DNA of 14,048 nt from NCBI GenBank assembly GCA_905478725.1, contig CAJQJT010000331.1, positions 1 through 14,048 of the forward strand, written 5' to 3'. Below are positions 13,982-14,048 of this stretch, in pieces (position 1 is the stretch's first letter; the number at the start of each line of letters is the position of its first letter). The stretch comes from an uncultured Pseudomonadales bacterium (lineage in GTDB: Bacteria; Pseudomonadota; Gammaproteobacteria; Pseudomonadales; Porticoccaceae). Below the pieces are notes generated by a model that worked only from the letters and a program-made list of their open reading frames with translations, ran no database searches and had not been told where the DNA came from. The position numbers and the translations under genes were made by a program.

Positions 13982-14048
13982 TTGGCGCCTGCACCTCTGA
14001 CACCACATATTGAAAATGTGGAAGAGTTTTTATCCCACTGCCACAGAC
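13982..14048 (+). CDS. crp: cAMP receptor protein family regulator, Crp/Vfr (3' end outside window)
   Basis: Crp/Vfr binds cAMP and regulates many promoters as a homodimer. Only the first 22 codons are present: MAPAPLTPHIENVEEFLSHCHR. The EFLSHCHR segment matches the N-terminus of Vfr/Crp proteins (LLAHCHRRRY in Vfr). The start is TTG at 13982: GGAG (13971-13974) lies 7 nt upstream, the frame has a stop at 13958-13960, and no ATG or GTG occurs between. An ATG at 13969 is in another frame and soon stops. Divergent orientation from an OsmC/YhfA gene is the known neighbourhood of crp and supports the identification. Confidence 0.82.
   Translation, partial: MAPAPLTPHIENVEEFLSHCHR

Noticed and set aside
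13829..14008. Upstream extension of the OsmC-family frame to a 199-residue protein
   Set aside because: The extra 60 residues run through the divergent promoter region and over the crp start. They do not resemble the family, and a GAGG site supports the ATG at 13828.

Overview
The window looks like ordinary chromosome of a gammaproteobacterium of roughly balanced base composition. The layout aroQ-accB-accC-prmA-(zinc-ribbon/DUF3426)-dusB-fis-purH-purD matches what I recall of Pseudomonas, and it contains the E. coli pairs aroQ-accB-accC, prmA-dusB-fis and purH-purD. The protein sequences and DNA style suggest a marine lineage near the SAR92/Cellvibrionales-type gammaproteobacteria. That placement is inference and was not tested by a search.

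Region 1 (1-7002, all plus strand) is housekeeping. It holds the 3' part of aroQ (shikimate pathway), accB and accC (acetyl-CoA carboxylase), an intrinsic terminator whose stem contains the accC stop codon, prmA (L11 methyltransferase), a zinc-ribbon membrane protein with a DUF3426 domain, and a tight dusB-fis-purH run (4-bp overlap, then a 17-bp gap).

Region 2 (7003-8826) separates purH from purD, which are usually adjacent. It carries a 98-bp near-palindrome, two kinds of short tandem repeat, and a minus-strand CPD photolyase gene. The conserved photolyase N-terminus can only be reached from a non-NUG start codon.

Region 3 (8827-11608) holds purD, a seven-helix YwaF/TIGR02206-type membrane protein and coq7 (ubiquinone synthesis). 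It is followed by a 15-bp tandem repeat array that runs into the stop codon of a convergent LysR-family gene.

Region 4 (11768-14048) is the least ordinary. The LysR gene is divergent from a 40-codon small-protein gene with a good promoter, ribosome binding site and strong terminator. Just downstream is a second short transcription unit that encodes no protein: promoter, two small hairpins around a C-rich stretch, and a strong terminator, about 124 nt in all. The two units share an extended -35 block and a similarly built 3' end (ACCCCT-rich segment, hairpin, AGGATT, terminator), so they look like a related pair of small RNAs, one also coding for a peptide. The window ends with a YhfA-like OsmC-family gene divergent from the start of a Crp/Vfr gene, an arrangement also found in enterobacteria and pseudomonads.
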